Assembly (NCBI RefSeq): GCF_003391115.1
Contig: NZ_QTJP01000001.1
Coordinates: 248,001-312,000, forward strand
DNA from: Sphingomonas crusticola
GTDB taxonomy: Bacteria > Pseudomonadota > Alphaproteobacteria > Sphingomonadales > Sphingomonadaceae
Length of the DNA: 64,000 nucleotides
Direction of reading: 5' to 3'
This document shows, piece after piece, positions 9,532 through 18,146 of the stretch (positions within the stretch are counted from its first letter, which is position 1; every line of letters begins with the position of its first letter). The notes beneath the pieces are model-generated. The model ran no database searches and was not told the DNA's origin. It worked only from the letters and a program-made list of their open reading frames with translations. The position numbers and the translations under genes are program-made.

Positions 9532-10914
9532 ATGAAGAGGCTACGTCTCCTGGTTTCGCTGGGCTTGCTGCTCCTTCCAGGTGCCGCCGTCGCGCAGGCG
9601 CCGGAGGTCCAGCCCGGCCCCGGGCCGGCGGCCGGAGCCGGACCGGCGCCGGGTCAGCGGCTCACGGTCGACATCAGCGGCGGAATCTCGCAGCCGATGC
9701 CGATCGCTATCCCCGTAATGCCCACGCCCAATGCGGTCACGACCGCGGCCGGACCGACCGAGGCGCTCGGCGGGCAGGTGTCCGAGATCATAACCAACGA
9801 TCTCAAAAATAGCGGCTTGTTCTCGCCCTTGCCCAAGGGGCAGCTCCAACCGGTGAGCTTCGCGCAGGCGTCGGCGCCCGATTACGGCGCATGGCTGCCG
9901 ACGGGCGCGCAGGCGCTGGTGCAGGGTTTCGTCCAGGCCAATGGCGATGGCACACTCACCGTCGGTTGCTACCTTTACGACGTCTTCGCCAAGAACGAGA
10001 TGGCGCGGCAGGGCTTCGTCGTAAAGCCGTCCGAATGGCGCCGCGCGGCTCATAAATGCGCCGACACGGTCTATGCCCGCCTCACCGGCGAGGGCCCCTA
10101 TTTCGATAGCCAGGTGATCTATGTCTCCGAAACCGGGCCGAAGAAAAACCGCACCAAGCGACTGGCGATCATGGACCAGGACGGCGCCAATCATCGCTTC
10201 ATCACCAACGGCCAGAGCCTCGTCCTGACGCCGCGCTTCGCGCCCGCGCGCCAGACGGTTGTGTTCATGTCGTTCGAGAATGACCAGCCGCGCGTCTACG
10301 TCTACGACGTGGGTTCGGGCCGCAAGCGGCTGGTGGTCGACCAGCCCTATACGACCTTCGCGCCGCGCTTTTCGCCCGACGGCCGCTCGATCCTGTTCTC
10401 GATGATCGTCAACGGCAATTGCGACATCTATCGTGTCTCGTCGAGCGGCGGCGCGGCGACCCGGCTGACGACCTCGCCGGGGATCGATACCGGTGGCAGC
10501 TATTCGCCCGACGGCAGCAAGATCGTGTTCGAAAGCGATCGCTCCGGCACGCAGCAGCTCTATGTGATGAGCGCCGATGGTTCAGGCCAACGGCGGATCA
10601 GCTTTGGCGGTGGCCGCTACGCAACCCCGGTCTGGAGCCCGCGCGGCGACCTCATCGCCTACACGCATATCGGTGGCGGCTTCTCGGTCGGCACGATGGG
10701 AGTTGACGGCTCGGGCGCGAAGAACCTCACCAATGGTTGGCAGGACGAAGGCCCAACCTGGGCGCCTAATGGGCGCGTGCTGATGTTCTTCCGCACCGCC
10801 CAGGGCTCGGGCCGCGCCGATTTGTGGTCGGTCGATCTGACCGGCGTCAACGAGCGCCGCGTGCCGACGCCGCTCGATGGATCGGACCCCGCCTGGGGAC
10901 CGTTACTACCCTGA
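9532..10914 (+). CDS. tolB: Tol-Pal periplasmic beta-propeller protein TolB
   Basis: Periplasmic partner of Pal, 460 aa. A clear signal peptide (residues 1-22, ending AVAQA) precedes a Pro/Gly-rich linker and the TolB N-terminal alpha/beta domain. A six-bladed propeller follows with repeated PD40 motifs such as FAPRFSPDGRSILFSM, GSYSPDGSKIVFES and ATPVWSPRGDLIAYTH. I chose the ATG at 9532 because GGAGG lies upstream and the signal peptide starts there; an ATG at 9499 overlapping the tolA stop would add 11 residues. The distal pal follows after 26 bases. Confidence 0.95.
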   Translation: MKRLRLLVSLGLLLLPGAAVAQAPEVQPGPGPAAGAGPAPGQRLTVDISGGISQPMPIAIPVMPTPNAVTTAAGPTEALGGQVSEIITNDLKNSGLFSPLPKGQLQPVSFAQASAPDYGAWLPTGAQALVQGFVQANGDGTLTVGCYLYDVFAKNEMARQGFVVKPSEWRRAAHKCADTVYARLTGEGPYFDSQVIYVSETGPKKNRTKRLAIMDQDGANHRFITNGQSLVLTPRFAPARQTVVFMSFENDQPRVYVYDVGSGRKRLVVDQPYTTFAPRFSPDGRSILFSMIVNGNCDIYRVSSSGGAATRLTTSPGIDTGGSYSPDGSKIVFESDRSGTQQLYVMSADGSGQRRISFGGGRYATPVWSPRGDLIAYTHIGGGFSVGTMGVDGSGAKNLTNGWQDEGPTWAPNGRVLMFFRTAQGSGRADLWSVDLTGVNERRVPTPLDGSDPAWGPLLP

Positions 10915-10940
10915 TCAACTATAACCGAAGGAGTGCAACG

Positions 10941-11465
10941 ATGAACAAGACGACCATGCTGCTGACCACGGCAGCCCTGATCGCCGTTGCCGGCTGCACC
11001 AAGAAGCCGCCGGCCAAGCTGCCGCCGCCGCCGCCAAGCGGCACCACCACGACCGGGCAGGACAGTGGCAGCACGACGACGGATGCCACGAACGGCGTCA
11101 CCCCGGGTTCGCGCGCCGATATGCTGGCGCAGGCGGGGACCGATACGGTCCATTTCGCCACCGACAGTTCGGATATCGACAGCGAAGCGACCGCCATCCT
11201 GACCCGGCAGGCGGCGTGGTTGCGCAAATATCCGAATGTCCGCGTCACCGTGGAAGGCCATTGCGACGAACGCGGCACGCGCGAATATAACCTCGCGCTC
11301 GGCGATCGTCGCGCCAATTCGGCCAAGAATTTCCTGATCAATGCCGGCATAAGCGCGGCGCGCATCAGCGTGATCAGCTACGGCAAGGAACGCCCGGTCG
11401 CGGCTGGCTCCGACGAGGAAAGCTGGGCGCAGAACCGCCGTGCGGTCACCGTCGTTCCGCAATAG
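10941..11465 (+). CDS. pal: Peptidoglycan-associated lipoprotein Pal
   Basis: Outer-membrane lipoprotein that anchors the membrane to peptidoglycan; 174 aa. The lipobox VAGC puts the lipidated Cys at residue 19. A Pro- and Thr-rich linker follows (about 22-60), then the OmpA-like domain with VHFATDSSDID, VTVEGHCDERGTREYNLALG DRRA (Asp and Arg bind diaminopimelate) and SYGKERPV. GAAGGAG lies just upstream of the ATG. The next gene is on the opposite strand, so the usual distal gene cpoB/ybgF is absent from this operon. Confidence 0.97.
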   Translation: MNKTTMLLTTAALIAVAGCTKKPPAKLPPPPPSGTTTTGQDSGSTTTDATNGVTPGSRADMLAQAGTDTVHFATDSSDIDSEATAILTRQAAWLRKYPNVRVTVEGHCDERGTREYNLALGDRRANSAKNFLINAGISAARISVISYGKERPVAAGSDEESWAQNRRAVTVVPQ

Positions 11466-11472
11466 TCGCAAG

Positions 11473-11496
11473 GCTCCTCCCTTTCGCGGGAGGAGC
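11473..11496. terminator. Hairpin between convergent pal and exonuclease gene
   Basis: The perfect 9-bp stem GCTCCTCCC / GGGAGGAGC has a TTTCGC loop and sits between the pal stop (11465) and the opposing stop at 11502. The T tracts on both sides are weak, so termination is inferred from position and stem strength. Confidence 0.5.
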
Positions 11497-11501
11497 TAGC
11501 T

Positions 11502-11954
11502 TTATCGTTCGGTGGACAGGACGAAGTCCCGCAGGGCGCGTGCATCATGCAAGGCGTTGTGCGGGACTTTGCTGTTGCGCGCGGTCGAAAAGCCCGGTGT
11601 CCGCAGGAAGTGGAAGCGGATGTTGGTCACGTCGACGATCTCGCCGTCCCCGGTTTGTAACAGCCGGCAGAACAATGCGATGTCCTCCGGCCAGTCTGCG
11701 ACGATTTCAGGCTCAGGATCGGTGCGCAGATAGGCGGCGATGTCGTGCGCCGCAGCGATCGGGTCGAGCTGGTTGTAGAGCATGGTCGGCACGCTCTTCA
11801 AATAAGGGATGACGTGCTGTGCGACCCACGGCAACGGCTCCTCAGCCATCGGCACGACCACATAATAATCCTGATCGCCCTCCTCCGATGCGAGGCCCAG
11901 GCTGATCAGGCAGCCGCCGAAGCCGTTAAACTCCGTATCCAGAAAATAGCGCAT
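11502..11954 (-). CDS. DEDDh-type 3'-5' exoribonuclease (Rv2179c-like)
   Basis: A 150-aa protein starting MRYFLDTEFNGFGG, which supplies the first two acidic ligands (DTE) of the DEDD exonuclease fold. An internal DWPEDIALF segment and the C-terminal HNALHDARALRDFV (final His and Asp) complete the site. The length and the tyrosine-rich VGLASEEGDQDYYVV-like strand match the small Rv2179c-like exoribonuclease family, which degrades short 3' RNA overhangs. Its ATG overlaps the stop of the upstream S1/P1 nuclease (ATGA), so the two nucleases are translationally coupled. No signal peptide: it should act in the cytoplasm, unlike its partner. Confidence 0.82.
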   Translation of the reverse strand: MRYFLDTEFNGFGGCLISLGLASEEGDQDYYVVVPMAEEPLPWVAQHVIPYLKSVPTMLYNQLDPIAAAHDIAAYLRTDPEPEIVADWPEDIALFCRLLQTGDGEIVDVTNIRFHFLRTPGFSTARNSKVPHNALHDARALRDFVLSTER

Positions 11955-12859
11955 CAGCCCTTCTTCGGCGGCTTCGGCGGATGAGCCACCTCGGGGTGAT
12001 TGCCGTCGAGCGCCTCGTCCAGCAGCCGCGCCAGCCGGATGCCGCCCTTGGCGACTTGCAGGCGCAGCGCGGGCATCAATTCCACGATCTTGGCCTGGTC
12101 GAATGTCACCTTGGCCGGCGCCGGCGATGCGCACGGATCCGCGATCACGCTGCCATAAACGATGGTTTTCGCCAGCTGCCAGCTCTCGCGGCTCCAATCT
12201 TCGAGCGACCCCTGGGCCAGCACGGCACGATCGGCTGGCGGCACCTGCGACAGGATGCCATCGGCGCCGCCGGGCGGCGATGAGATTGCCCGATCGGCGA
12301 GCAGACCGTCCCACACGGAATGGAGGTTGGTGCGCGGTATGAAGCCGTAGCTCACCTTGACCTTGTTGCCGCCCTGATCGCCGTCATGTTCCGCGCCATG
12401 CAGCGGCTGATGCAGATCGCCGGTGAAATGGACCAGGAATGCCAGCGCCATCAGGCGGTCACGGGCGGGCAATTCCCGGTCGGCGACCATGCGCTGCGCC
12501 CGCGCGATCTGCTTGGACACGCAATTGCCGTCGGCACACCATTCCTTAAGGTCGAACGGTTTGCAGATGTCGACGTCCTGGAAGTGCCAATTATAGGCAT
12601 AATTGAACCGGTCGCCGAGCGTCTTGATGCAATCCGGCCAGACCGACGCCTCCTCGATCGTCCGGGCCGGACAGGTCGGGGTCTCCAGCACTTTCTGCCG
12701 CTTGAGCAGCCACTCGATGGATTGCCTCGTCCGCGGCTGCACCAGCTTCATCGCGACTTCGGCGGTGGTCTCGTGCCCATATTCCCACCAGGCAAAAGCA
12801 GGGGAGGGGAGGAGCAACAGGGCGAACGCTGCCAGCAGCGCCTGGAGGGACCGGATCAT
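11954..12859 (-). CDS. Secreted S1/P1-type nuclease
   Basis: A trinuclear zinc nuclease that cleaves single-stranded DNA or RNA and 3'-nucleotides; 301 aa. A signal peptide (MIRSLQALLAAF... ending AFA, about residue 23) is followed at once by WWEYGHETTAEVA. In this family cleavage exposes the N-terminal Trp, whose amino group and carbonyl bind zinc. HFTGDLHQPLHGAEHDGDQGGN holds further His/Asp ligands, and NLHSVWD and later His residues complete the site. Several Cys probably form disulfides in the periplasm. The ATG at 12859 begins the signal peptide. It likely scavenges nucleotides or phosphate. Confidence 0.92.
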   Translation of the reverse strand: MIRSLQALLAAFALLLLPSPAFAWWEYGHETTAEVAMKLVQPRTRQSIEWLLKRQKVLETPTCPARTIEEASVWPDCIKTLGDRFNYAYNWHFQDVDICKPFDLKEWCADGNCVSKQIARAQRMVADRELPARDRLMALAFLVHFTGDLHQPLHGAEHDGDQGGNKVKVSYGFIPRTNLHSVWDGLLADRAISSPPGGADGILSQVPPADRAVLAQGSLEDWSRESWQLAKTIVYGSVIADPCASPAPAKVTFDQAKIVELMPALRLQVAKGGIRLARLLDEALDGNHPEVAHPPKPPKKG

Positions 12860-12896
12860 GCAAGGCCGGTTAGACCAGCCGCATGACGGCGCAAGG

Positions 12897-13829
12897 TCAT
12901 TCGTCGCCGTAGATCGCGATCTCGGGCAAAGAATCATGCGTCGCCATGGCGCGATACATCGCCTTGGTGTTGAAGGCCCAGCCGCCGGAGCCGTCGGGCG
13001 AGACCACGATCACGCCGCCTTTGCCGTCCATGTCGCCCAATTCGTCGATCAGTGTATCGGCCGCATCCTCGATGGTCCAACCGGCCAGACGGACGCGCGC
13101 GCAAATCTCATGCGCTACGCCCAGCCGGATGAAATATTCACCCGCGCCGGTGCACGAAACCGCCGCTGCGCGATCGTCGGCATAGGTGCCGGCGCCAATC
13201 AGCGGCGAATCACCGACGCGGCCCCATTTCTTGCCCGTGAGCCCGCCGGTGGAGGTCGCAGCCGCGACATGGCCGCTGCCGTCGACGGCCACCGCGCCGA
13301 CCGTCCCATATTTCATGGCGCTGTCGAACGGCAGGTCGGGATTAGCGAGAATTTCATCGAGCTGCCGCCGCCGCTCGGGTGTCTCGAACCAGCCCGGGTC
13401 GGCCGCCTCCACTTCGTGGGCACGGCCGAACGCGTCCGCGCCGGCGCCCGCGAGGAATACGTGGGTCGAACGATCCATCACTTCGCGCGCCAGCAGGATC
13501 GGATTCTTGGTCGAGCGCACGCCTGCCACCGCACCGGCCTTAAGAGCGGCGCCGTCCATGATCGCGGCGTCACATTCGATGCGGCCCTCGGCGGTAAAGA
13601 CCGATCCGCGCCCGGCGTTGAAGTGGGGATCGTCCTCCAGCACGCGTACGGCCGCCTGCACCGCATCCAACGCCGTTCCGCCATCACGCAGGAGGAACGC
13701 CCCGGCGTCGAGCGCTGCGCCGAGCGCGGTGCGAGCCGCGGCATCTTCGGCAGGTGCCAGATTGTCGCGCGTCATGCTGCCCGCACCACCGTGGATGACG
13801 ATCGTCCAGGTTGGCGCGGGCGTTGACAT
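12897..13829 (-). CDS. Isoaspartyl peptidase/L-asparaginase (Ntn hydrolase)
   Basis: A 310-aa plant-type asparaginase (IaaA family). It is made as a precursor that cleaves itself before the nucleophile Thr176 in KYGTVGAVAVD, giving alpha and beta subunits; it then hydrolyses isoaspartyl dipeptides and asparagine. Other family marks are VIHGGAGS near the N-terminus, FNAGRGSVFT, DAAIMDG, and STGGLTGKKWGRVGDSPLIGAG in the beta subunit. There is no signal peptide, so it is cytoplasmic. It sits 37 bases upstream of the S1/P1 nuclease gene and may be co-transcribed with it. Confidence 0.93.
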   Translation of the reverse strand: MSTPAPTWTIVIHGGAGSMTRDNLAPAEDAAARTALGAALDAGAFLLRDGGTALDAVQAAVRVLEDDPHFNAGRGSVFTAEGRIECDAAIMDGAALKAGAVAGVRSTKNPILLAREVMDRSTHVFLAGAGADAFGRAHEVEAADPGWFETPERRRQLDEILANPDLPFDSAMKYGTVGAVAVDGSGHVAAATSTGGLTGKKWGRVGDSPLIGAGTYADDRAAAVSCTGAGEYFIRLGVAHEICARVRLAGWTIEDAADTLIDELGDMDGKGGVIVVSPDGSGGWAFNTKAMYRAMATHDSLPEIAIYGDE

Positions 13830-13838
13830 GATGCCGGT

Positions 13839-15023
13839 CTAGACCAGCACGTGCCCGGCGGAAACCGGCTTGGTGGCGGTCTGGCGCTTCAGTCCGATCA
13901 GCGGCCGCAGCGGAGCGATGTTTCGGCCGATCAGATAGAACAGCCAGCATCCCGCGAACGTCGCCACCACCAGGATCAGGAAGCGTTCCAGCCCAGTCGT
14001 CGGCGTGCTCAGCAACCAATAGCCCACGACCAAGATCAACGTCTGGTGGACGATGTAAAAGGGGAATACCGCTTCCGCGAGCATCGGCCGCCATTTGCTG
14101 TCATGGTTCCAGTGCGTTTCGGCGAGGCCGATCAGCGCCACGATCGCGCCCCATGCCTCGGTCGAGCGCGCGATCCGGTACAGCAGGCTGAGCGCGTAGC
14201 TCAATCGCGCGTCGCCCGGATAAGCGAGTTCCGCCCACGCAAGATAGGCCCAACCCAGAAGTGCGGCGATGCCTGCAATCTTCCACCAGCGAGCGACGGC
14301 AGCGCGAACGGGATGCGAGTGGCGTAACAGGATCCCGAACAGGAAGGCGCTGAAATAGTCGAGATGTGCGCTCCAGTCGTTGACGAACAAATGCGTGTCG
14401 GACCAGCCGGGCGACACGAAATTGTGGATGCAGAAGAAGGCGGTAATGCCGATCGGCAGCAACGCCGGTCCCGCCAACGACCGCTCCGCCACGCGCTTCG
14501 CGCGCTCTTTCCATGCCCCTGGCAAGGTCAGCAACGCACCCCACAGCAGTGTGTAGGCAAGCAGATAGACCACGAACCACAGATGCATATAGGTCGGCAC
14601 GATCACGCCATCGATCGCCTGCGGCCGGTAATAATCGTGCAGGAGGAAATAGCCGAAGCCATGGGAATAACCATGCTGTGTCACCAGTTCGACCCACGGC
14701 TGCGGCGTCACGATCACCGCCATCCCGAACAGCAAAGGGATGCCAAGCCGCGCCAGCCGGGAGCGCATGAGCGCACCGACGCTGGGGCTGCGCGCGAACA
14801 GAGCCGCGCTAGCGAAACCCGAGACCACGAACAGCAGCGAAAGGCGCCACGGGTTGGTGAGAAACATCGGCACGACCGTCCAGTCGATCGGCGGGGTCAT
14901 CTTGACCGAAAATGCCCACGGCACGAACGCCATGCCGACATGGTAGAGGATGAGAAGCTGGAAGGCGCCGATCCGCAGCCAATCCATGCCGTAATGCCGG
15001 TGCGCCGGCCTGCCCGTTTCCAT
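13839..15023 (-). CDS. Acyltransferase family 3 (OpgC-like) membrane protein
   Basis: An integral membrane O-acyltransferase of 394 aa with about ten transmembrane helices. The N-terminus GMDWLRIGAFQLLILYHVGMAF carries the conserved Arg and His (YHVGM) of the acyltransferase-3 fold. HLWFVVYLLAY and FPFYIVHQTLILVVGYW are further family landmarks. Members acylate periplasmic glucans, lipopolysaccharide or other envelope sugars; the substrate here is unknown. I chose the ATG at 15023 because GGAG lies eight bases upstream; an ATG two codons earlier is too close to that site. It diverges from the LytTR regulator 74 bases away, a likely regulator. Confidence 0.87.
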   Translation of the reverse strand: METGRPAHRHYGMDWLRIGAFQLLILYHVGMAFVPWAFSVKMTPPIDWTVVPMFLTNPWRLSLLFVVSGFASAALFARSPSVGALMRSRLARLGIPLLFGMAVIVTPQPWVELVTQHGYSHGFGYFLLHDYYRPQAIDGVIVPTYMHLWFVVYLLAYTLLWGALLTLPGAWKERAKRVAERSLAGPALLPIGITAFFCIHNFVSPGWSDTHLFVNDWSAHLDYFSAFLFGILLRHSHPVRAAVARWWKIAGIAALLGWAYLAWAELAYPGDARLSYALSLLYRIARSTEAWGAIVALIGLAETHWNHDSKWRPMLAEAVFPFYIVHQTLILVVGYWLLSTPTTGLERFLILVVATFAGCWLFYLIGRNIAPLRPLIGLKRQTATKPVSAGHVLV

Positions 15024-15097
15024 TGCCATATCTCCGCTGGCAGTTGCTGGTGGAGCGGGGCTAGATCGGTGGGGCGGGCGATCGCTACAGGCAGGGG

Positions 15098-15973
15098 ATG
15101 TCCGGCGGCACCATGGGGATGAGCGAAAACGTGGCAGGGACGAACGGCGGGGGTGCGGGGGCGAGCGGCACGCGTCGCAAGCTCGCAATGCTCATGGCGG
15201 CCATCTTCCTGCTCGTGCTGGCGCTGATCACGGTCGGCAACGCCGAATCCATGATCAGCGATTTCGACGCCGCCGGCGTGCACGAGACGGTGGCGCATAT
15301 CTGGATCTGGCAGGCGACGAGCATATTCGCCTGGTTAAGCGTGGCGGCGCTGATCTGGTGGGCGGTCGCGCGCATCCGGCCGCCGCGTTTTTCGTGGCCC
15401 GTGGCCGCAATTCTCTTCCTGGCCGGCCTGCCGATCGCCTCCGGCATCCACATCGCCTTGATGATCGCGTTGCGGAACGTTGCTTACGCGCTTGAGGGCG
15501 CGACCTATCATTTCCAGGGCGGTATCGCGAACCCGTATCTGTACGAATTTCGCAAGGATATCCCGACCTATCTCCAGTTCGTGGCGCTGGCCGCACTGTG
15601 CCAATGGCTGCTCGCACGCGTCGGCACTGCGCCCGTGGCGGCCGATCTGCCACGGGACCGCTATCTGGCGGTCAGCGACGGCGCCGTGACGCATCAGGTG
15701 CCGATCGCCGACATCGTCCAGCTCGTCGCGGCAGGCAATTATGTCGAGATAGAAGTCGCGGGCCGGACCCTGCTCAATCGCGCGACCCTCGCGACGATGG
15801 AGACGGAGCTGGGCGGGCGCTTCGTCCGCATCCACCGCAGTCGGCTCGTCAATCGCGACGCCATCCGCCGGATCGAGACCAACCAGTCGGGCGATTTCGT
15901 AGTGGTACTGGCCGACGGCCGGAGCGTGAAGGGCAGCCGCCGCTATCGGGCGGGTGTAGAACAGCGTCTTTGA
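15098..15973 (+). CDS. Membrane-anchored LytTR-family transcriptional regulator
   Basis: 291 aa. The N-terminal half has about four transmembrane helices (roughly residues 28-46, 68-88, 98-120 and 150-168). The C-terminal LytTR DNA-binding domain (about 190-288) shows VPIADIVQLVAAGNYVEIEV, TMETELGGRFVRIHRSRLVN and GSRRYRAGVEQRL, all typical. There is no receiver domain, so it probably senses a membrane or lipid signal directly and binds DNA while anchored. It is divergent from the acyltransferase gene, its likely target. Start: ATG 15098 after AGGGG; ATGs at 15113 and 15119 are alternatives. Confidence 0.88.
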   Translation: MSGGTMGMSENVAGTNGGGAGASGTRRKLAMLMAAIFLLVLALITVGNAESMISDFDAAGVHETVAHIWIWQATSIFAWLSVAALIWWAVARIRPPRFSWPVAAILFLAGLPIASGIHIALMIALRNVAYALEGATYHFQGGIANPYLYEFRKDIPTYLQFVALAALCQWLLARVGTAPVAADLPRDRYLAVSDGAVTHQVPIADIVQLVAAGNYVEIEVAGRTLLNRATLATMETELGGRFVRIHRSRLVNRDAIRRIETNQSGDFVVVLADGRSVKGSRRYRAGVEQRL

Positions 15974-16003
15974 ACCGTAAGCGCGAACGCCTATAGAGGG
16001 TTC

Positions 16004-17131
16004 ATGTCCTCCATACGCCCCTGGCGCGATATCACGCGCCGCCAGTCTCGCCAGATCATGGTCGGCAACGTACCGGTCGGGGGCGGCGCGCCGATCACCG
16101 TGCAGACGATGACCAATACGCCGACGGACGACGTGCGTGCCACGGTCGACCAGATCCGCCGCTGCGAGGAAGCGGGCGCGGACATCATCCGCGTCTCCTG
16201 TCCGGACGAGGCCTCGACCGCAGCGTTGCGCCAGATCGTGCGCGCGTCGCGCATACCGATCGTGGCGGATATCCATTTCCACTATAAGCGCGCGCTCGAG
16301 GCGGCGGATGCGGGCGCTGCCTGCCTGCGCATCAATCCGGGCAATATCGGTTCCGCCGCCCGCGTTGCCGAGGTCGTGCGCGCGGCCAAGGCCAATGGCT
16401 GCTCGATGCGGATCGGCGTCAATGCCGGCAGCCTTGAGCGCGATTTGCTCGAAAAATATGGCGAACCTTGCCCGGAGGCGCTGGTCGAGAGCGCCCTCGA
16501 CCATATCAAATATCTGCAGGACCTCGACTTCCACGAATATAAGGTCGCGGTGAAGGCGTCGGACCTGTTCCTCGCCGTTGCCGCCTATCAGCAGCTCGCC
16601 GATGTCGTCGATTGTCCGCTGCACCTGGGTATCACCGAGGCGGGCGGACTGATTGGGGGCACCGTCAAATCCTCGATCGGCATGGGCAGCCTGCTGTGGT
16701 TCGGCATCGGCGACACGATCCGCGTCTCGCTCTCGGCCGAGCCCGAGGAAGAAGTGCGCGTCGGCTTCGAGATGCTGAAGGCGCTCGGATTGCGCCAGCG
16801 CGGCGTGCGCGTCATTTCCTGCCCGTCCTGCGCGCGCCAGGGCTTCGACGTGATCCGCACCGTGGAAGCATTGGAGTCGCGGCTGACGCACATTCGCACG
16901 CCGATGTCGCTGTCTGTCCTCGGCTGTGTCGTCAACGGCCCGGGCGAAGCGCGCGAGACGGATATCGGTCTTACCGGCGGCGGTAACGGCAAGCATATGG
17001 TATATTTGTCCGGCGTGACCGATCACACCGTCCAGGACGAGGATATGATCGAGCATATCGTTCGACTGGTCGAGGCCAAGGCCGCCGAGATTGAAGCGGC
17101 CAACGCGGCCCTCGCCGTGGCGGCGGAGTGA
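16004..17131 (+). CDS. ispG: 4-hydroxy-3-methylbut-2-enyl diphosphate synthase IspG
   Basis: Penultimate enzyme of the MEP isoprenoid pathway, reducing methylerythritol cyclodiphosphate to HMBPP with a 4Fe-4S cluster. 375 aa, the normal bacterial length. The N-terminal TIM barrel shows [21 protein letters not shown], and the C-terminal cluster ligands are CPSCARQG (Cys272, Cys275) and [12 protein letters not shown] (Cys308, plus Glu). The start ATG at 16004 follows AGAGGG. It is 30 bases downstream of the LytTR gene and could share its transcript. A large hairpin lies 35 bases after its stop. Confidence 0.97.
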   Translation: MSSIRPWRDITRRQSRQIMVGNVPVGGGAPITVQTMTNTPTDDVRATVDQIRRCEEAGADIIRVSCPDEASTAALRQIVRASRIPIVADIHFHYKRALEAADAGAACLRINPGNIGSAARVAEVVRAAKANGCSMRIGVNAGSLERDLLEKYGEPCPEALVESALDHIKYLQDLDFHEYKVAVKASDLFLAVAAYQQLADVVDCPLHLGITEAGGLIGGTVKSSIGMGSLLWFGIGDTIRVSLSAEPEEEVRVGFEMLKALGLRQRGVRVISCPSCARQGFDVIRTVEALESRLTHIRTPMSLSVLGCVVNGPGEARETDIGLTGGGNGKHMVYLSGVTDHTVQDEDMIEHIVRLVEAKAAEIEAANAALAVAAE

Positions 17132-17165
17132 ATATCGCTCGCGAGGCGACACTATCGATGCATTA

Positions 17166-17228
17166 TTCCCCGACGAGAGCCGGGGCCCAGTACCGGCCGG
17201 TGACCCGCGCCCCGGCTCTCGTCGGGAA
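17166..17228. repeat. 63-bp inverted repeat between ispG and the DMT transporter
   Basis: Arms of about 20 bases (left TTCCCCGACGAGAGCCGGGG, right its complement with one base bulge) flank a spacer that itself contains the palindrome ACCGGCCGGT. This is a GC-rich sphingomonad-type intergenic repeat and could stall transcription out of ispG. It ends one base before an in-frame ATG at 17229 of the next gene. Confidence 0.75.
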
Positions 17229-17246
17229 ATGGCAGAGGGCCGGGCC

Positions 17247-18146
17247 GTGACTCGATCAACAAGCCGCCCGATCGTTCCTTTCCTCGTTGCATGCCTCGGC
17301 ATCGCGACTTTCTCCTGCATGGACGCGGTCATGAAGCGGGTGTCGATCGATATCGGCGCCTATAATGCGATGCTGTGGCGCTCGCTGGTCGGGCTGGCGA
17401 TGAGCGCGGTGCCGTTCCTTATCCTGCGCGAGACATGGCCGGCGCGCGGCCGCATCCTCCTCCACATCAAGCGCAGCGGCGCTGCGGGCATTTCGGTGTT
17501 CCTGTTCTTTTGGGGGCTGGTGCGCGTGCCGATGGCCGAAGGCGTCGCGCTCACTTTCCTGTCGCCGATCATTGCCCTGCTGCTCGCGGCACCGATGCTG
17601 GGGGAGAAAATCCGTCGTAGCGCGATCGTCGCCTGTGCACTCGCTTTCGCCGGTGTGATCGTGATCGTCATCGGCAAGAGCGGGGAGGGCGGCGGCCCGC
17701 AGGCGCTGCATGGCGCGATAGCGATCGTCATCGCCAGCCTGTTCTATGCCTATAATCTGGTGCTGCTACGCCGTTCAGCCTTGCTGGCAGGCGCGATCGA
17801 GATCACCTTTTTCACCAATCTGGTCTTCTCGGGCCTGTTCGTACTGGGGGCGCCGGTTGCGGCGATAGCGCTCCCGCTGCAATACGCGCCGCTGATTTGC
17901 CTGGCGGCCGGCCTGGCGATCATATCGTCGCTGCTGATCGCCTGGGCCTATGCCCGGGCCGAGGCGCAGCGGCTTTTGCCGGTGGAGTTCACCGCCTTTG
18001 TGTGGGCGGCTATCTTGGGAGCGATCGTGTTCGGAGAGAGAGTGCTGCCCCTGACCTTATTGGGTGCCGCGATGATCATCGGCGGCTGCGCGATCGCGAT
18101 GCGTGGCAAGGCGACGCCGGGTCCTGCGACCGAGGCGGCCGCATGA
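17247..18146 (+). CDS. DMT superfamily transporter (EamA family)
   Basis: An inner-membrane protein of 299 aa with about ten transmembrane helices in two EamA halves. The first half begins PFLVACLGIATFSCMDAVMKR and includes VPMAEGVALTFLSPIIALLLAA; the second includes SLFYAYNLVLLRRSALL and VEFTAFVWAAILGAIVFGE. EamA proteins export or import small metabolites such as amino acids; the substrate is unknown. I chose the GTG at 17247 because GAGGG lies seven bases upstream. The ATG at 17229 abuts a long hairpin that would hide its ribosome-binding site. The stop overlaps the next start (ATGA). Confidence 0.88.
   Translation: MTRSTSRPIVPFLVACLGIATFSCMDAVMKRVSIDIGAYNAMLWRSLVGLAMSAVPFLILRETWPARGRILLHIKRSGAAGISVFLFFWGLVRVPMAEGVALTFLSPIIALLLAAPMLGEKIRRSAIVACALAFAGVIVIVIGKSGEGGGPQALHGAIAIVIASLFYAYNLVLLRRSALLAGAIEITFFTNLVFSGLFVLGAPVAAIALPLQYAPLICLAAGLAIISSLLIAWAYARAEAQRLLPVEFTAFVWAAILGAIVFGERVLPLTLLGAAMIIGGCAIAMRGKATPGPATEAAA

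Noticed and set aside
15335-17332. A 665-residue open frame antisense to ispG and the LytTR gene
   Set aside because: Shadow of the true genes; composition is biased and no motif is seen.
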